From positions 25,238-89,237 of the forward strand of contig NZ_CANLYI010000012.1 of the NCBI RefSeq assembly GCF_947495255.1: DNA of 64,000 nucleotides. The letters are read 5' to 3'. The stretch is from an uncultured Winogradskyella sp. Lineage in GTDB: Bacteria > Bacteroidota > Bacteroidia > Flavobacteriales > Flavobacteriaceae. Positions 36,889-46,687 of the stretch are shown here, piece after piece (position 1 is the stretch's first letter; each line of letters begins with the position of its first letter). A program made the translations under genes and the position numbers. Below the pieces are notes generated by a model. The model worked only from the letters and a program-made list of their open reading frames with translations, was not told where the DNA came from and did no database searches.

Positions 36889-38178
36889 TTATTCAGTTTC
36901 TAAACCCGTTTTATTGTAATAATTTTTAATAAAAAGCACAACGACAAAGAAGTAAATTACATACCTCACAAAATGGGCTAAAACAACACCTTCTGTTCCA
37001 TATTGTGGGATAAATACCTTTGTTAATACAAAAAACAAGCCTAGTGAAATTAACTCGGTAATTACAAAACTTTTCACTAACCGTTTAGCTAAAAACTGAT
37101 GTGCCAAAACTACAGATGCTAAACGCACTAAATCACCCAAAAGTTGCCATTTAAATAAGGGTTCCATTCCTGTAAAATCTGGATATACAAATTGAATGAT
37201 AAGATTTCTCAAAAAATAAACCAACAGCATGCCTAAAGCAAAAATGGGTAAAATAGTTTTATAGATATTGAAAACCTCCTTCTTAAATTCCAACTTATTA
37301 TTAATATTAGCGAATTTTGGTAATACATAAAGTGTAAATAATCCTGTAGCAAATACCATGTAGTTTTTTGAAATAAACGTCATGGCTGTCCAATAACCTG
37401 CTTCGTTTATATTGATTTCCTTAGTCACTAAAGACCTAATATCTAACTCTATATAATTAATTAAAAACGAAGAGATAAAGGACATTAATGTGAATGCTAA
37501 TAACTTATTTCTATAATTAAAATTGAGACGCAATGATTTAAACTCTACATACTTTTTTAAAGTTTTACCGAATACAAAAGCCAAAACCACCAACTGAATA
37601 ACAGGTGCTAAGGCAATAGCAATCATTACACCTTTTAAATCCGAACTAAACAAACCAATCAACAAAGCAACTGCCGCTAATAAGTAACTTATCAATTCAA
37701 TTTTAGCGTAGCGTTTATAATCAGACAAACCACTAACCACAGCATTTACAACTCGATTTATAGCAACAAAAGGAACTATTACAGCTAACAATTGAAACAC
37801 ATATAAATAATCTTGTGAATAAAACAGATAATTGGATAATAACGAAGCTCCAAAAAACAAGATTGCAGCAGACACTAATGAGCCAATAATCATAAAAAGA
37901 GAAACAGTAGAAAATAGTTTTGAAAGCTCTGGCTCGTCTTCTTTAAACTGTGCAACATATTTCACTACACCTGAAAAAACACCTAAAGTCGATGTTGTTG
38001 TGAGCATGGCGAGCAAATTTCTAATCTGACCAATATTGGCTATACCTGCTTCACCAACAGTTACTGCTAATAATCTCTGTATAAAAACAGAAACAACTAA
38101 TCTAATGGAAATAACCACTGCATTAAGAGATGTTATCTTAAGTACTGTATTACCACTAAGAAATTTAGGAAAATTCAT
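36889..38178 (-). CDS. O-antigen translocase (Wzx-type flippase), copy 2
   Basis: A 429-residue polytopic membrane protein of the MATE/Wzx superfamily with about 12 helices. NIGQIRNLLAMLTTTSTLGVFSGVVKYVAQ near the N terminus is the hallmark of WzxE-like translocases, which flip undecaprenyl-linked repeat units to the periplasm. It follows a second flippase gene (38183-39499) by 4 bp and is related to it over its whole length, so the pair is a tandem duplication that has since diverged. Confidence 0.85.
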   Translation of the reverse strand: MNFPKFLSGNTVLKITSLNAVVISIRLVVSVFIQRLLAVTVGEAGIANIGQIRNLLAMLTTTSTLGVFSGVVKYVAQFKEDEPELSKLFSTVSLFMIIGSLVSAAILFFGASLLSNYLFYSQDYLYVFQLLAVIVPFVAINRVVNAVVSGLSDYKRYAKIELISYLLAAVALLIGLFSSDLKGVMIAIALAPVIQLVVLAFVFGKTLKKYVEFKSLRLNFNYRNKLLAFTLMSFISSFLINYIELDIRSLVTKEININEAGYWTAMTFISKNYMVFATGLFTLYVLPKFANINNKLEFKKEVFNIYKTILPIFALGMLLVYFLRNLIIQFVYPDFTGMEPLFKWQLLGDLVRLASVVLAHQFLAKRLVKSFVITELISLGLFFVLTKVFIPQYGTEGVVLAHFVRYVIYFFVVVLFIKNYYNKTGLETE

Positions 38179-38182
38179 GTTT

Positions 38183-39499
38183 TTATTTATTAGTTTGGTC
38201 TAATCCTTCATCATTTAAAATTCCGAAAAGAGAACTATTAAAAATCAATAATATAATAGCAAAGTATAACAAATAACTATAAAAATGACCCATTACAGCT
38301 CCTTTTACGCCAAACTCATCAATAAGAAAAACACTAGAGAAGTACATTATAATAAAAAGAAAAATCTCTAAAATAAGGAAGTGTCCAAACATTTTTTTTG
38401 CTAAGAACTTATAGATAATAACCATGGCTAATACGCGTATAATATCACCTAATATCTGATAACCAAAAAGATTTTCTACAGGCCTAAACTCTTCAGAAAA
38501 CAATAAGTTTACTAATAACGACCTACAGATATAAATTAAAAACAATAACAGCAAAAAAACTGGCATAACCGTTTTGTAAAAACTAAAGACTTCTCTTTTA
38601 AATTCACTTTTAGAATTTATTTCAGAAAATCGAGGTAAAATGTATAATGCCATTAACGAATTAATAAACATGAGGTAATAATCTGAAATTCTTGTCATGG
38701 CTGTCCAATAGCCAGCTCCTTTTACTCCTATTTCAGAAATAAGATAATTTCTAATAATAATCATTACAACCGGAATTGCAATTGCACTCACTAAGGCCAT
38801 AATCATATACGGACTTAAATTCTTTAAAACCGACAAGCTTACTTCAGTAATCTTCAGCGAAGTGATAAAACTCTTCCTAAATGCTATACCTACAATTGTA
38901 ATTAATAAATTAAGTGCAGGTGTAATCACGATGGCCATTAATGCACCATTAATATTTTCTTGATAAATTAAAATCAAGGTCACAACTGCTCCTAAAACTT
39001 GCCCTAAAATATTTATGATTAGCAAATACTTATGCTTAGAAAAACCATTCATTATAGAAAAGGCAAACATATTTAATGCATAGAATGGCAAAACAATAGC
39101 TAATGTTTCAATGATATATGTGTATCTATAATTAGACGCAAACAATAAATCATTTATAAATTCGGCATTATAATAGCAAAGAATAGCCAATAGCATGGAA
39201 GAGAAAAAGCCAAAATAAAAGACTGTAGATAGTGTTTTAGTTAACGCAACGGTATCATTCTTTACTTGGCTAATAAATTTCACAACACCTTTGTAAAGTC
39301 CTGAAATCGCTAAAGATTGAATAACACTTAGAAAATTACGAAGATTCCCAATTAACGCCATCCCGTAAGGACCAATATATATGGCAATAAATTTTGAAAT
39401 TAAAATTCCGGATAAAATCTTTAGTCCAATATTAGCACTGTTTAGACCTGCCGACTGTACTAAAACTTCTTTATTTATATAATTAAAAAACTTCTTCAA
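38183..39499 (-). CDS. O-antigen translocase (Wzx-type flippase), copy 1
   Basis: A 438-residue Wzx-type flippase. LIGNLRNFLSVIQSLAISGLYKGVVKFISQ aligns with the same region in the gene at 36889-38178, and both share GYWTAMTRISDYYLMF-like segments near the middle. It overlaps or abuts the aminotransferase gene upstream (ends at 39499, next starts at 39500). Two flippases in one locus suggests two lipid-linked substrates or a heteromeric exporter. Confidence 0.85.
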   Translation of the reverse strand: MKKFFNYINKEVLVQSAGLNSANIGLKILSGILISKFIAIYIGPYGMALIGNLRNFLSVIQSLAISGLYKGVVKFISQVKNDTVALTKTLSTVFYFGFFSSMLLAILCYYNAEFINDLLFASNYRYTYIIETLAIVLPFYALNMFAFSIMNGFSKHKYLLIINILGQVLGAVVTLILIYQENINGALMAIVITPALNLLITIVGIAFRKSFITSLKITEVSLSVLKNLSPYMIMALVSAIAIPVVMIIIRNYLISEIGVKGAGYWTAMTRISDYYLMFINSLMALYILPRFSEINSKSEFKREVFSFYKTVMPVFLLLLFLIYICRSLLVNLLFSEEFRPVENLFGYQILGDIIRVLAMVIIYKFLAKKMFGHFLILEIFLFIIMYFSSVFLIDEFGVKGAVMGHFYSYLLYFAIILLIFNSSLFGILNDEGLDQTNK

Positions 39500-40600
39500 T
39501 TAGTAGGAATTTAAAACGTCAATGACTTTCTGAACATCTTCATTAGGCATTACAGGACTCATTGGTAAACTTATTATTCTTTCATGAATAGCTTCAGTGA
39601 CAGGAAGCTTTAAATCTGAAAATGATTGTAACGCTTCTTGTTTATGTGGTGGAATTGGATAATGAATCAACCATTCAATTTTATGTAAGTCTAAGAACTT
39701 AGTAAAACCTAACCTGTCGCCTACTTCTATAACAAACGTATAAAATATATGATTATTAGCCCCTTCATAAAATGGTAATTTAATTTTAGAACTATTAATT
39801 CCCATTAAATACAATTTCGCAATTTCTTGTCGTCTTTCATTGTCTGCATCCAATGTTTTAAGCTTAATCCTTAAAAAGGCTGCCTGCATATCATCTAAAC
39901 GACTGTTGAAACCAATTATTTTATTCGTGTATTTTTCTGTACTTCCGTAATTGCGAAGTAATTTTATAACTTCAACTAATTCTGAATCATTTGTGGTTAC
40001 CGCTCCTCCGTCACCAAGTGCACCTAAATTTTTACTAGGATAAAAACTAAAAGCAGCTGCATGAGATAAGTTTCCTGCTTTAGAATTATTATATTTTGAA
40101 ATTGCTCCGTGAGCCTGAGCTGCATCTTCAATTAATAGCAACTTATAATCTTTTGCTAATTGTTGTAGACTTTCTACATCACACAACTGACCATAAAGAT
40201 GAACCATAATTATGGCTTTAACACCATCAAGATTTTTCTTTATAGCATCAACAGAAATATTATAAGTATTTGGATTGGGCTCAACCAAAACAGGGATTAA
40301 ATCTGCATGTAAAACAGATAAAATAGTAGCAATAAATGTATTTGCAGGTACAATTACTTTATCACCTTTTTTTAATTTACCTAATTGAATATAGCCTTTT
40401 AATATAAGCGTAAGTGCATCTAAACCATTGGCAGTACCTACACAAAAATTAGTACCACAGTAATTTGCAAACTCACTTTCAAAATTAGAAACATTATTTC
40501 CTAGAATATAATAAGAATCTTCTAAAGATTTAGAAAACGATACTTTAAATTCTTCTCTAAATCGATTATTGATTTTATGTAAGTCTAGAAATTTTATCAT
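39500..40600 (-). CDS. DegT/DnrJ/EryC1/StrS-family sugar aminotransferase (FdtB-like)
   Basis: A 366-residue fold-type I PLP enzyme: [14 protein letters not shown] (57-70), [10 protein letters not shown] (158-167) and the cofactor Lys190 in SFYPSKNLG. It transfers an amino group from glutamate to a keto-sugar. With the FdtA-type ketoisomerase in the same locus it should make dTDP-3-amino-3,6-dideoxy-galactose or -glucose. It is the third of six genes in the minus-strand operon 44003-36889 counted after the SGNH gene. Confidence 0.88.
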   Translation of the reverse strand: MIKFLDLHKINNRFREEFKVSFSKSLEDSYYILGNNVSNFESEFANYCGTNFCVGTANGLDALTLILKGYIQLGKLKKGDKVIVPANTFIATILSVLHADLIPVLVEPNPNTYNISVDAIKKNLDGVKAIIMVHLYGQLCDVESLQQLAKDYKLLLIEDAAQAHGAISKYNNSKAGNLSHAAAFSFYPSKNLGALGDGGAVTTNDSELVEVIKLLRNYGSTEKYTNKIIGFNSRLDDMQAAFLRIKLKTLDADNERRQEIAKLYLMGINSSKIKLPFYEGANNHIFYTFVIEVGDRLGFTKFLDLHKIEWLIHYPIPPHKQEALQSFSDLKLPVTEAIHERIISLPMSPVMPNEDVQKVIDVLNSY

Positions 40601-40616
40601 AATTTAAATTAATCAA

Positions 40617-41531
40617 TTATTTAGATTGCGTTATAAAATCATCTACAAGAAGACTCAGTTTTTTTGCTCCATTTGTATTTAAATGATCAGGATCGTAAAA
40701 ATCTATATCTTTAAAACTATCAGATTGCATCAAATTTAAATAATTACAATTACTGTATTTCCTTTTCATTTTTTCACCAGCAGCAACTACCATTTCTAAT
40801 TGCGACGTATTTAAATTATCTCTATAACTTTTATGCGCTGGTAAGGTAACCAATATCACGTTAACACTATGTTCGTTAGATAAATTAACTATTTTTTCTA
40901 GAAATTTAATATTTTCTTCAACAAGATTATTATCCTTAGCTGTATGTTTTTTAGCAACCGTCCATCCAAAATCGTCTATAGGTTTTACCACGTGTGGCTT
41001 CTCAAAAAATGCCCAACCAGAATTTGTTACTGAAATAGACGCTTCATGCTCTAAATAATAATTTTTAAGTCGTTTTATATTGTTCCTTAGCTTTACACTT
41101 AAAACTTCACTATTCAATTTCAACTTGTTAGAAACATTTAAATTATAATACAAGTTATAATCTTTCTGTCTCCAAGACTCTGTACTTTCATTTAATTGTT
41201 CATGTAAAGTTGTGTAGGATAAACGTATAACAACCGTTTTTAATTTTGGTAGTTCCTTTATATATTTTTTAAGCAATAAATAATCTAAATCTATGGTTTG
41301 TGAAACATGACCTAAGTTATAAGCTTCTTCTGTAAAATACTCTGGATTAAAACCATATAGGCTATGAGAACTTCCTAATATTAAAGTTTTAATAGACTCC
41401 TTTTTTAACGCTATTTGTGCGTTCTTTAATTCATAATCATTAGGTATATGCCGTAATGCTAATTCCATCGTAATCATGATTACAAGCACCGGAATTAAAA
41501 AAAGAACTGTCTGTTTTAAGAATCTTTTCAT
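40617..41531 (-). CDS. SGNH-like protein partnered with an MBOAT acyltransferase
   Basis: A 304-residue protein with one N-terminal membrane helix (about 7-25) and a periplasmic SGNH-like domain: GSSHSLYG (53-60) gives the nucleophile-type Ser, and FYDPDHLNTNGAKK near the C terminus gives the Asp/His pair. Such proteins work with MBOAT enzymes (as AlgX/AlgJ or DltD do) to acetylate exported polysaccharide. It lies 2 bp from the end of the MBOAT gene. Acetyl transfer to the surface glycan is inferred from this pairing. Confidence 0.78.
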   Translation of the reverse strand: MKRFLKQTVLFLIPVLVIMITMELALRHIPNDYELKNAQIALKKESIKTLILGSSHSLYGFNPEYFTEEAYNLGHVSQTIDLDYLLLKKYIKELPKLKTVVIRLSYTTLHEQLNESTESWRQKDYNLYYNLNVSNKLKLNSEVLSVKLRNNIKRLKNYYLEHEASISVTNSGWAFFEKPHVVKPIDDFGWTVAKKHTAKDNNLVEENIKFLEKIVNLSNEHSVNVILVTLPAHKSYRDNLNTSQLEMVVAAGEKMKRKYSNCNYLNLMQSDSFKDIDFYDPDHLNTNGAKKLSLLVDDFITQSK

Positions 41532-41533
41532 AC

Positions 41534-42979
41534 CTAGAATTGAAAATAAATAAACTGTTGCTCTTCGCCATTAAAATAGAAAATCAGAAATACTATGCTA
41601 TAATAGAATGCCAATCTATAATATCTTTTAGATTTTGAAAACACTTGTTCTAGAGCATGCTCTTTAGCTCTACCAAACCATTCAACCACAAAAAAGAATA
41701 TAATTAAAATTAGTAATATCAAAGCATCAGTTGTATTAGATAATTGCGGTAAGCTAAATAATGATTTTGAAAAAATACCCGATAAAAATTCAACTGCACT
41801 AGTTAAAGAATCTGCCCTAAAAAATATCCTAGCAAAGACTAAAAATAAAAACGTATGAAACATTCCAAATATCTCTTTACCATTAGGAAACCATTTATTA
41901 TTAGCGATTATAGAGGTGTATTTTGTGTTTTTCCCTCTAATAATATAGGGCACAAAATGAAGTGCATTAATAAAACCATAGACCACAAATTTCCAATGTG
42001 CGCCATGCCAAAGACCAATCACTAAAAATATCGCAAAGGTATTACGTAATTGCGTCCATTTGCTTCCTCTACTTCCACCAATAGGAATATAAAAATAGTC
42101 CTTAAACCAAGTGGTCAATGATATGTGCCAACGTCTCCAGAATTCAGCTATATTTCTTGAAAAATATGGAAAGGCAAAGTTTTTCTTCAAGTTAAATCCA
42201 AATAACCTTGAAACACCAATAGCTATATCTGAATATCCCGAAAAATCACAATAAATCTGAATAGTAAATAAAAAGGCTCCGAAAAACAAAGTACTACCTG
42301 AATAGGTAGAATAATTTTCAAAAATATCATTAACAAAAACAGCACAATTATCTGCAATAACTATTTTCTTAAAAAGTCCCCAAAGTATCTGTTTTAATCC
42401 ATCTGTAGCTTTTGCATAATTAAAAACACGACGTTTTTCTACTTGAGGCAAAAAGCTCGAAGCACGTTCTATAGGACCAGCAACCAATTGAGGAAAGAAA
42501 CAAATAAAAGACGCAAAAGCAATCAAATTAGTGGTTGGCTTAATTTTATTTCTATAAATATCTATAGAATAACTCATGGTTTGAAACGTGTAGAAACTTA
42601 TCCCAACTGGTAATATAATATTGAGATAATTGATATCTAAATCTCTACCGAAAAGCTGAAAAGCGGCTTTAAAATTTTCAATAAAGAAATTATAATATTT
42701 AAAGAAACCTAAAATACCCAGATTTAATAAGATACTTAATGTGAGTAGTGTTTTTTTAGATTTCTTTTTTTGCTGCTTATCAATTGCTAAACCAATGCTA
42801 TAATCTATTAATGTACTTACAATAATTAACCCTAAAAACCGCCAATCCCACCATGCGTAAAACACATAACTAGCAATAATTAATAAGACATTTTGCGACT
42901 TTAAAGACCTAAATACAAACCAATAAAGTATAAATACAATAGGTATGAAAATAGCAAAATCTATAGAATTAAATAGCAT
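41534..42979 (-). CDS. MBOAT O-acyltransferase (AlgI-like)
   Basis: A 481-residue polytopic membrane protein of the MBOAT family. The two conserved His are His285 (WRRWHISL) and the catalytic His325 (GLWHGAHWKF). YCDFSGYSDIAIG (243-255) and the N-terminal NVLLIIASYVFYAWWDWRF are further AlgI/DltB marks. It moves acyl groups, usually acetyl, across the inner membrane for O-acetylation of polysaccharide, with the adjacent SGNH protein completing transfer. Part of the minus-strand operon. Confidence 0.92.
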   Translation of the reverse strand: MLFNSIDFAIFIPIVFILYWFVFRSLKSQNVLLIIASYVFYAWWDWRFLGLIIVSTLIDYSIGLAIDKQQKKKSKKTLLTLSILLNLGILGFFKYYNFFIENFKAAFQLFGRDLDINYLNIILPVGISFYTFQTMSYSIDIYRNKIKPTTNLIAFASFICFFPQLVAGPIERASSFLPQVEKRRVFNYAKATDGLKQILWGLFKKIVIADNCAVFVNDIFENYSTYSGSTLFFGAFLFTIQIYCDFSGYSDIAIGVSRLFGFNLKKNFAFPYFSRNIAEFWRRWHISLTTWFKDYFYIPIGGSRGSKWTQLRNTFAIFLVIGLWHGAHWKFVVYGFINALHFVPYIIRGKNTKYTSIIANNKWFPNGKEIFGMFHTFLFLVFARIFFRADSLTSAVEFLSGIFSKSLFSLPQLSNTTDALILLILIIFFFVVEWFGRAKEHALEQVFSKSKRYYRLAFYYSIVFLIFYFNGEEQQFIYFQF

Positions 42980-43004
42980 TATATCGCTTTAAATAAAATT
43001 GAAA

Positions 43005-44003
43005 TCATACTTTCGGTATTTTTAACATCTTATGAGAAGATGTATCTATAAGATATGTATTTGCTGTATGACTGCGTGCTCCGCAACTCTCTTTCCAGAA
43101 AACAAGTCCTTCATTTATTTTAAGGCCATTGTCTTCACTACTAATATTAAAATCGAAATAGCGTTTATCATCACACATACTATTGATAATAAAATCATAA
43201 GCCAGGTCTAAACTTCCAAAAGTATTTTTATCTGTATTACCAGAAACATATTGCGGATGTACTGTGGTTTCTGTTAAAAAAACCGTGGTACCTGCAACAA
43301 CTTTATTGTTTTTGTAAATATTAACTTGCTTTATATTATTTGGAAAACGAGAGGCCAACAATTCTATTTCTTTTAAAGAATGAACAGGTTTTACACCATG
43401 CCTATTTTTTAGATTCGGTATCAGCACATCTTTCCAAAATCCTTTGAAGTTAGAATCCACTTTCAATTCTAACTCAGACCGTAATGCTTTATTAATACCC
43501 TCCCTTCTGTTTTTTTGAAAACGCAATTTATGAGCGTAATCAATAATCATTAAAACATCTTTTTTTATTAATTGTGCATTTGCCTTATAAAGAAAGTAAT
43601 CTAGTTCATCAGACGGCATTTTATTGTAAAATGTTGGGATAACTCTAATTTCTAATCTATTTACACCTTCGGCTTCATAAAACGCTAACATCGCTTTAAA
43701 AGCATCAAACGCATAGAATAATTTAGCACTATCTTTTAAAATAAAACTCCCATAAGTTAATCCTTGGTGAGAAATAACTTTGTTATCTACAACATTTGCT
43801 GGTAGTAAGGCATACAATTCTTCGTCTTTAAAAATCAAAACTGAAAAATCTAGAAATCTGTCGTTATGATAATCCATAAAATCCCTATGAAACAAAAAGG
43901 TACTGTTCTTTGCTTCCGTAACAAACGAATTCCAACAGTCTTTATAAGACGTGTTGTACCTAACTACCTTAAAATTGTTTTTGATTATAGAATCTGACAT
44001 CAA
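43005..44003 (-). CDS. GNAT/FemAB-like acyltransferase of the polysaccharide locus
   Basis: A 332-residue protein with two GNAT-type halves, as in FemAB and Acetyltransf_6 proteins. The C-terminal half holds the acetyl-CoA-like loop region (VAGTTVFLTETTVHPQYVSGNTDKN, FGSLDLAYDFIINSMCDD). It starts the large minus-strand operon of the locus. A role in N-acylating the amino sugar made by the FdtA/DegT pair is plausible; the specialised acetyltransferase FdtC is of another fold, so this would be a substitute. Not proven. Confidence 0.7.
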   Translation of the reverse strand: MMSDSIIKNNFKVVRYNTSYKDCWNSFVTEAKNSTFLFHRDFMDYHNDRFLDFSVLIFKDEELYALLPANVVDNKVISHQGLTYGSFILKDSAKLFYAFDAFKAMLAFYEAEGVNRLEIRVIPTFYNKMPSDELDYFLYKANAQLIKKDVLMIIDYAHKLRFQKNRREGINKALRSELELKVDSNFKGFWKDVLIPNLKNRHGVKPVHSLKEIELLASRFPNNIKQVNIYKNNKVVAGTTVFLTETTVHPQYVSGNTDKNTFGSLDLAYDFIINSMCDDKRYFDFNISSEDNGLKINEGLVFWKESCGARSHTANTYLIDTSSHKMLKIPKV

Positions 44004-44090
44004 TCAAAAATAATCCTAATTTTCTATTAAGTCCAAATGAATTTAAAATGATTGAGAATAAAGTTGAATTATTCAAAATTTGGGTAACAA

Positions 44091-44126
44091 AAAAAAGAGA
44101 AACCCAATTAAGGATTTCTCTTTTTT
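44091..44126 (-). terminator. Terminator after typA
   Basis: An exact 12-bp stem (44091-44102 with 44115-44126; AAAAAAGAGAAA and its complement) with a 12-base loop. On the minus strand it ends in TTTCTCTTTTTT, 25 bp after the typA stop. AT-rich but long. Confidence 0.7.
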
Positions 44127-44150
44127 AAATTTATAATTAATCTATTAAGA

Positions 44151-45947
44151 TTAAAACTTATTACGCTTACGATCCGTTTCTTTTAAGTAAATCTTACGTA
44201 ATCTTAAGTGATTAGGTGTTACCTCAACGTATTCATCTTTCTGAATGTATTCTAAAGCTTCTTCTAATGAAAACTTAATTGCTGGTACAATTTTAGCTTT
44301 ATCATCTGCTCCAGAACTACGTACATTACTTTGCTTTTTAGCTTTTGTAATATTTACAGACATATCATCTTGACGAGAGTTTTCTCCAATCACCTGACCT
44401 TCGTAAATATTTTCTCCTGGCTCAACAAAAAACTTACCTCTATCTTGTAACTTATCAATTGAATAAGGAATCGCTGTTCCGTTTTCCATAGATATTAAAG
44501 ATCCAGAAATACGTCCAGGAATATCACCTTTTAATGGTTGGTATTCTTTAAAACGGTGTGCCATAATTGCTTCTCCAGCAGTTGCTGTTAACAATTGGTT
44601 ACGTAAACCAATAATACCACGAGAAGGAATCATAAACTCACAAATCATTCTTTCACCTTTTGTTACCATACTTAGTAACTCACCTTTACGTTTAGTTACA
44701 AACTCTACAGCTTTACCAGATACCGTCTCTGGAAGGTCAATTGTTAATTCTTCAATTGGCTCACATTTAACACCATCAATTTCTCTAATGATTACTTGTG
44801 GTTGTCCAATTTGTAATTCGTAACCTTCACGACGCATCGTTTCAATTAAAACCGATAAGTGTAATACACCACGACCAAAAACCATAAACTTATCTGCTGT
44901 AGCAGTTTCGCCTAAACGCATGGCTAAATTTTTCTCTAATTCTTTTTCTAAACGATCTTTAATATGACGAGATGTTACAAATTTTCCATCTTTTCCGAAG
45001 AAAGGAGAATCGTTAATTGTAAATAACATACTCATTGTAGGCTCATCAATAGCAATTGATTGTAAACCTTCAGGGTTTTCTAAATCAGAAACTGTATCTC
45101 CAATCTCAAAACCTTCTACACCAACAAGAGCACAAATATCTCCTGTTTGAACGCTTTCTACTTTCTTACGTCCTAAGCCTTCAAAAATAAATACTTCTTT
45201 AATTCTACTTTTTGTAATTGTACCATCTCTTTTTACCAAAGCGATTTGTTGTCCTTCTACAATATTTCCTCTTTGTACTCTTCCAATCGCAATACGACCA
45301 GTAAAAGAAGAAAAATCTAAAGATGTAATTAACATTTGCGTAGTTCCTTCTTCAAATTTTGGTGTAGGAACATGCTCAATAACCATATCTAATAATGGCT
45401 CAACATTTTCAGTTTCATTTCTCCAATCATCACTCATCCAGTTGTTCTTTGCAGAACCATAAACCGTTGGGAAATCTAATTGCCATTCTTCAGCACCAAG
45501 CTCAAACATTAAGTCAAAAACTTTTTCATGTACTTCATCAGGAGTACAGTTTTCCTTATCAACCTTATTGATTACAACACAAGGTTTTAAACCTAAGTCA
45601 ATAGCCTTTTGTAATACAAAACGTGTCTGTGGCATTGGGCCTTCAAAAGCATCTACTAATAATACTACACCATCTGCCATGTTTAATACACGTTCTACTT
45701 CTCCACCAAAATCGGCGTGACCAGGAGTATCAATGATATTAATCTTAGTATCTTTATATACTACAGAAACGTTTTTAGAAGTAATTGTAATACCACGTTC
45801 TCTTTCTAGATCATTATTATCTAGAATTAAGTCTCCTGTATTTTCGTTTTCACGAAACAATTGACAGTGATACATAATCTTATCTACCAAGGTTGTCTTT
45901 CCATGATCGACGTGTGCAATAATTGCAATATTTTTAATATTAGCCAT
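44151..45947 (-). CDS. typA: Ribosome-associated GTPase TypA/BipA
   Basis: A 598-residue translational GTPase: G1 AHVDHGKTTL (11-20), DTPGHADFGGEVERV (G3), NKVDKENC (G4). The C-terminal half has the BipA-specific domains (TFINDS..., LIETMRREGYELQIGQPQVI and IIGLRNQLLTATAGEAIM). It binds the ribosome and supports 50S assembly at low temperature and under stress. Clear -7 box TACATTTG 25 bp upstream and a terminator downstream mark it as a single-gene unit. Confidence 0.97.
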   Translation of the reverse strand: MANIKNIAIIAHVDHGKTTLVDKIMYHCQLFRENENTGDLILDNNDLERERGITITSKNVSVVYKDTKINIIDTPGHADFGGEVERVLNMADGVVLLVDAFEGPMPQTRFVLQKAIDLGLKPCVVINKVDKENCTPDEVHEKVFDLMFELGAEEWQLDFPTVYGSAKNNWMSDDWRNETENVEPLLDMVIEHVPTPKFEEGTTQMLITSLDFSSFTGRIAIGRVQRGNIVEGQQIALVKRDGTITKSRIKEVFIFEGLGRKKVESVQTGDICALVGVEGFEIGDTVSDLENPEGLQSIAIDEPTMSMLFTINDSPFFGKDGKFVTSRHIKDRLEKELEKNLAMRLGETATADKFMVFGRGVLHLSVLIETMRREGYELQIGQPQVIIREIDGVKCEPIEELTIDLPETVSGKAVEFVTKRKGELLSMVTKGERMICEFMIPSRGIIGLRNQLLTATAGEAIMAHRFKEYQPLKGDIPGRISGSLISMENGTAIPYSIDKLQDRGKFFVEPGENIYEGQVIGENSRQDDMSVNITKAKKQSNVRSSGADDKAKIVPAIKFSLEEALEYIQKDEYVEVTPNHLRLRKIYLKETDRKRNKF

Positions 45948-45971
45948 AACTGATGCTGATTTTTAAGCGTG

Positions 45972-45979
45972 CAAATGTA
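45972..45979 (-). promoter_or_regulatory. Bacteroidetes -7 box of typA
   Basis: TACATTTG on the minus strand, 25 bp before the typA ATG at 45947; an exact match to TAnnTTTG. A clean -33 TTG was not seen. Confidence 0.55.
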
Positions 45980-46159
45980 CGTCTTATTCTGCGTTTTACG
46001 TTAATAATATGTTATTATTTAATATTATGGTCTTATGAAGTTGTAACTTTCATTAAATAATTGATTAACAGCGTAAAGCCTATTTTCAAAAATCAATCGC
46101 TAATTGGGCTTTTACAACTTCAATTTCGTAGACTAATCTGAACCCTTAATATTTAACAG

Positions 46160-46519
46160 ATGAATACAATTAGCAAGTTCACTAAATTTATCCCTTACCT
46201 CTACTTTTTATCGGTAATAGTTTATTGGTTTACAACATTAAATAAGCTTGAAGGTATTGCTGCATATCCCATTTTACTCTTTGGCATTCCATTTTTATGG
46301 CAACTATTTAAACCTAGCAGAAAATTAAACTTTACATTGGGAATTAGTTTTGTTTGTTTTTCTTCATATTTAATATTTGCGTATATTTTTAACTTATTAC
46401 ATATTTTAAATTGGACAGAAACCATTGAAAAAATTCTATTCTATGGCGGAATACTAGTAATTGGAAATATTGTAATGTCGCTTTGGATGATTAGAAATAG
46501 TATAAATAAGAATTTTTGA
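46160..46519 (+). CDS. Four-helix membrane protein of unknown function
   Basis: A 119-residue protein with four hydrophobic stretches (about 9-25, 33-50, 58-80 and 90-112) and no recognised domain. The frame is clean and starts with a good ATG. It stands alone between typA and a lipoprotein gene and is followed at once by two short tandem repeats. Confidence 0.6.
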   Translation: MNTISKFTKFIPYLYFLSVIVYWFTTLNKLEGIAAYPILLFGIPFLWQLFKPSRKLNFTLGISFVCFSSYLIFAYIFNLLHILNWTETIEKILFYGGILVIGNIVMSLWMIRNSINKNF

Positions 46520-46524
46520 GAATT

Positions 46525-46553
46525 GGTTGATGGTTGATGGTTGATGGTTGATG
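46525..46553 (+). repeat. Tandem repeat of the 7-mer GGTTGAT
   Basis: About 4.1 perfect copies of GGTTGAT, starting just after the stop of the preceding membrane-protein gene. It precedes a second, unrelated repeat by 14 bp. Confidence 0.95.
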
Positions 46554-46567
46554 CTGTAATATGAATT

Positions 46568-46612
46568 AAACTTTGAAACTTTGAAACTTTGAAACTTTGA
46601 AACTTTGAAACT
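46568..46612 (+). repeat. Tandem repeat of the 8-mer CTTTGAAA
   Basis: Five perfect copies of CTTTGAAA (46571-46610) with partial copies at both ends. Upstream of the lipoprotein gene whose coding start is a TTG at 46688, so copy number could affect its expression. Confidence 0.95.
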
Positions 46613-46687
46613 AAATTTCAAAAAAAACATCACATCTAAGCCATCTTAATTGTATATTTATATACTAAAACAATTAATTCTAAAGCT

